Of a DNA stretch of 64,000 nucleotides, positions 63,541 through 64,000 are shown one piece after another. The DNA comes from Artocarpus heterophyllus. Taxonomy: Eukaryota; Streptophyta; Magnoliopsida; Rosales; Moraceae. Within the stretch, counting starts at the first letter, position 1, and each line of letters starts with the position of its first letter. The position numbers and the translations under genes are program-made. Below the pieces are notes generated by a model. It was not told the origin of the DNA, made no database searches, and saw only the letters and a program-made list of their open reading frames with translations. The stretch spans positions 21,103,460 through 21,167,459 of the forward strand of contig CM046341.1 in the NCBI GenBank assembly GCA_025403435.1, written 5' to 3'.

Positions 63541-64000
63541 CTAAGTGAGTAAATACTGCAAATTTCGCATCCCCATAGCTTCCACATGCCTCTCGAAGAC
63601 TCTCCCAGTAAGTGTCTTCGTGAATGGATCAGTTAAATTGTTCTCTGACGCGATCTTGCATACCGTGACATGCCCGCTCTCAACGAAGTCCTTTATCACA
63701 TGATACTTTCGATCAATATGCTTACTCTTCTTGTGAAATCTTGGTTCCTTAGCATTAGCTGCCGCCGCACTGTTATCACAGTACAGTGATACCGCTTTAT
63801 CCATACCAGGAACTACCTCAAGATCCCCAAGGAACTTGCGGAGCCACACTGCTTCTTTCGAAGCATCACTAGCCGCCACATACTCGGCCTCCATCGTTGA
63901 ATCCGAAGTGCAATCTTGCTTCGCACTTCTCCAACTGATGGCACCGCCACCCAGAGTAAACACAAACCCCGATGTCGATTTCCTAGAATCCAGGCAGGAT
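63541..64000 (-). CDS. E7 gag-pol, C-terminal end, open to the window edge
   Basis: RNase H domain of the E7 polyprotein, read from 64000 ([19 protein letters not shown]) through [31 protein letters not shown] and [16 protein letters not shown] to the TAG at 63543-63541. There is no stop or frameshift in the visible 153 codons. Whether the whole frame is intact cannot be seen. Confidence 0.85.
   Translation of the reverse strand, partial: SCLDSRKSTSGFVFTLGGGAISWRSAKQDCTSDSTMEAEYVAASDASKEAVWLRKFLGDLEVVPGMDKAVSLYCDNSAAAANAKEPRFHKKSKHIDRKYHVIKDFVESGHVTVCKIASENNLTDPFTKTLTGRVFERHVEAMGMRNLQYLLT

Larger units (their letters stand above)
46123..64000 (+). mobile_element. E5: old Ty1/copia element, split by E6 and E7, right end outside the window
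   Basis: Plus-strand copy of the E family inserted in the gypsy leader. Its own parts are the 5' LTR 46123-48133, leader 48134-49388, gag-pol 49529-51396 and RT 61108-61498. Foreign parts are an antisense LTR scrap (49389-49528), E6 (51397-61107) and E7 (61499 onwards). Many stops mark it as one of the older family members. Confidence 0.9.
61499..64000 (-). mobile_element. E7: Ty1/copia element, 5' part outside the window
   Basis: Minus-strand copy in E5 pol. The 3' LTR (61499-63526), polypurine tract (ATCTCCCACTT on the plus strand, 63527-63537) and the RNase H end of pol are visible. The flank at the visible end is ATAGG (61494-61498); its partner lies right of the window. Sequence is close to E1, E2 and E4, so it is young. 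Confidence 0.93.

Noticed and set aside
1..64000. The possibility that E1 at the left edge and E7 at the right edge are one element in a circular or repeated assembly
   Set aside because: E1 enters the window in the integrase-RT linker and E7 leaves it in RNase H. Nothing shows they join, and their host elements (O and E5) differ.

Overview
The window is plant nuclear DNA made almost entirely of nested LTR retrotransposons. The evidence is tRNA-iMet-type primer binding sites (TGGTATCAGAGCC), Ty1/copia polyproteins in the order gag–protease–integrase–RT–RNase H, and a plant-type Ty3/gypsy element. I found no host gene, tRNA, rRNA, CRISPR array or bacterial feature. The species cannot be named from this sequence.

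One Ty1/copia family, with LTRs of about 2.0 kb and a leader of about 1.7 kb, accounts for most of the window. Its copies are: E1 (<1-6119, minus), a solo LTR (13044-15065), E2 (18778-28684, plus), E3 (29386-44758, minus), E4 (32876-42553, plus, inside E3), E5 (46123->64000, plus), E6 (51397-61107, minus, inside E5) and E7 (61499->64000, minus, inside E5). A 140-bp LTR scrap also sits in E5. Matching 5-bp target duplications prove five of these insertions: CTAAA (solo LTR), TGGTT (E2), GGTCC (E3), TAGTC (E4) and TAAAA (E6). E4 is structurally complete, with an uninterrupted 1317-residue polyprotein. E2 has two inactivating lesions, and E3, E5 and E6 are decayed.

Two older hosts lie beneath. 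A different, heavily mutated Ty1/copia element (O, <6120-12050, plus) was split by E1. A Ty3/gypsy element (minus; LTR at 15369, leader ending at 46122) was split by E2, E3 and E5. Its gag, protease, RT and RNase H pieces are spread over 31 kb, and its integrase is missing. Only 12051-13043 and 15066-15368 lie outside recognisable elements.

Two non-coding signals stand out. First, a degenerate tandem array with a 21-22 bp period and palindromic core (TTCGGCAGGCCGAA type) lies upstream of the TATA box in the copia LTRs, again in the copia leader, and also in the LTR of the unrelated gypsy element. Second, the copia leader just upstream of gag holds four hairpins that all end in the same CC-CCUA-GG tip. 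This is a candidate RNA packaging or dimerisation domain.
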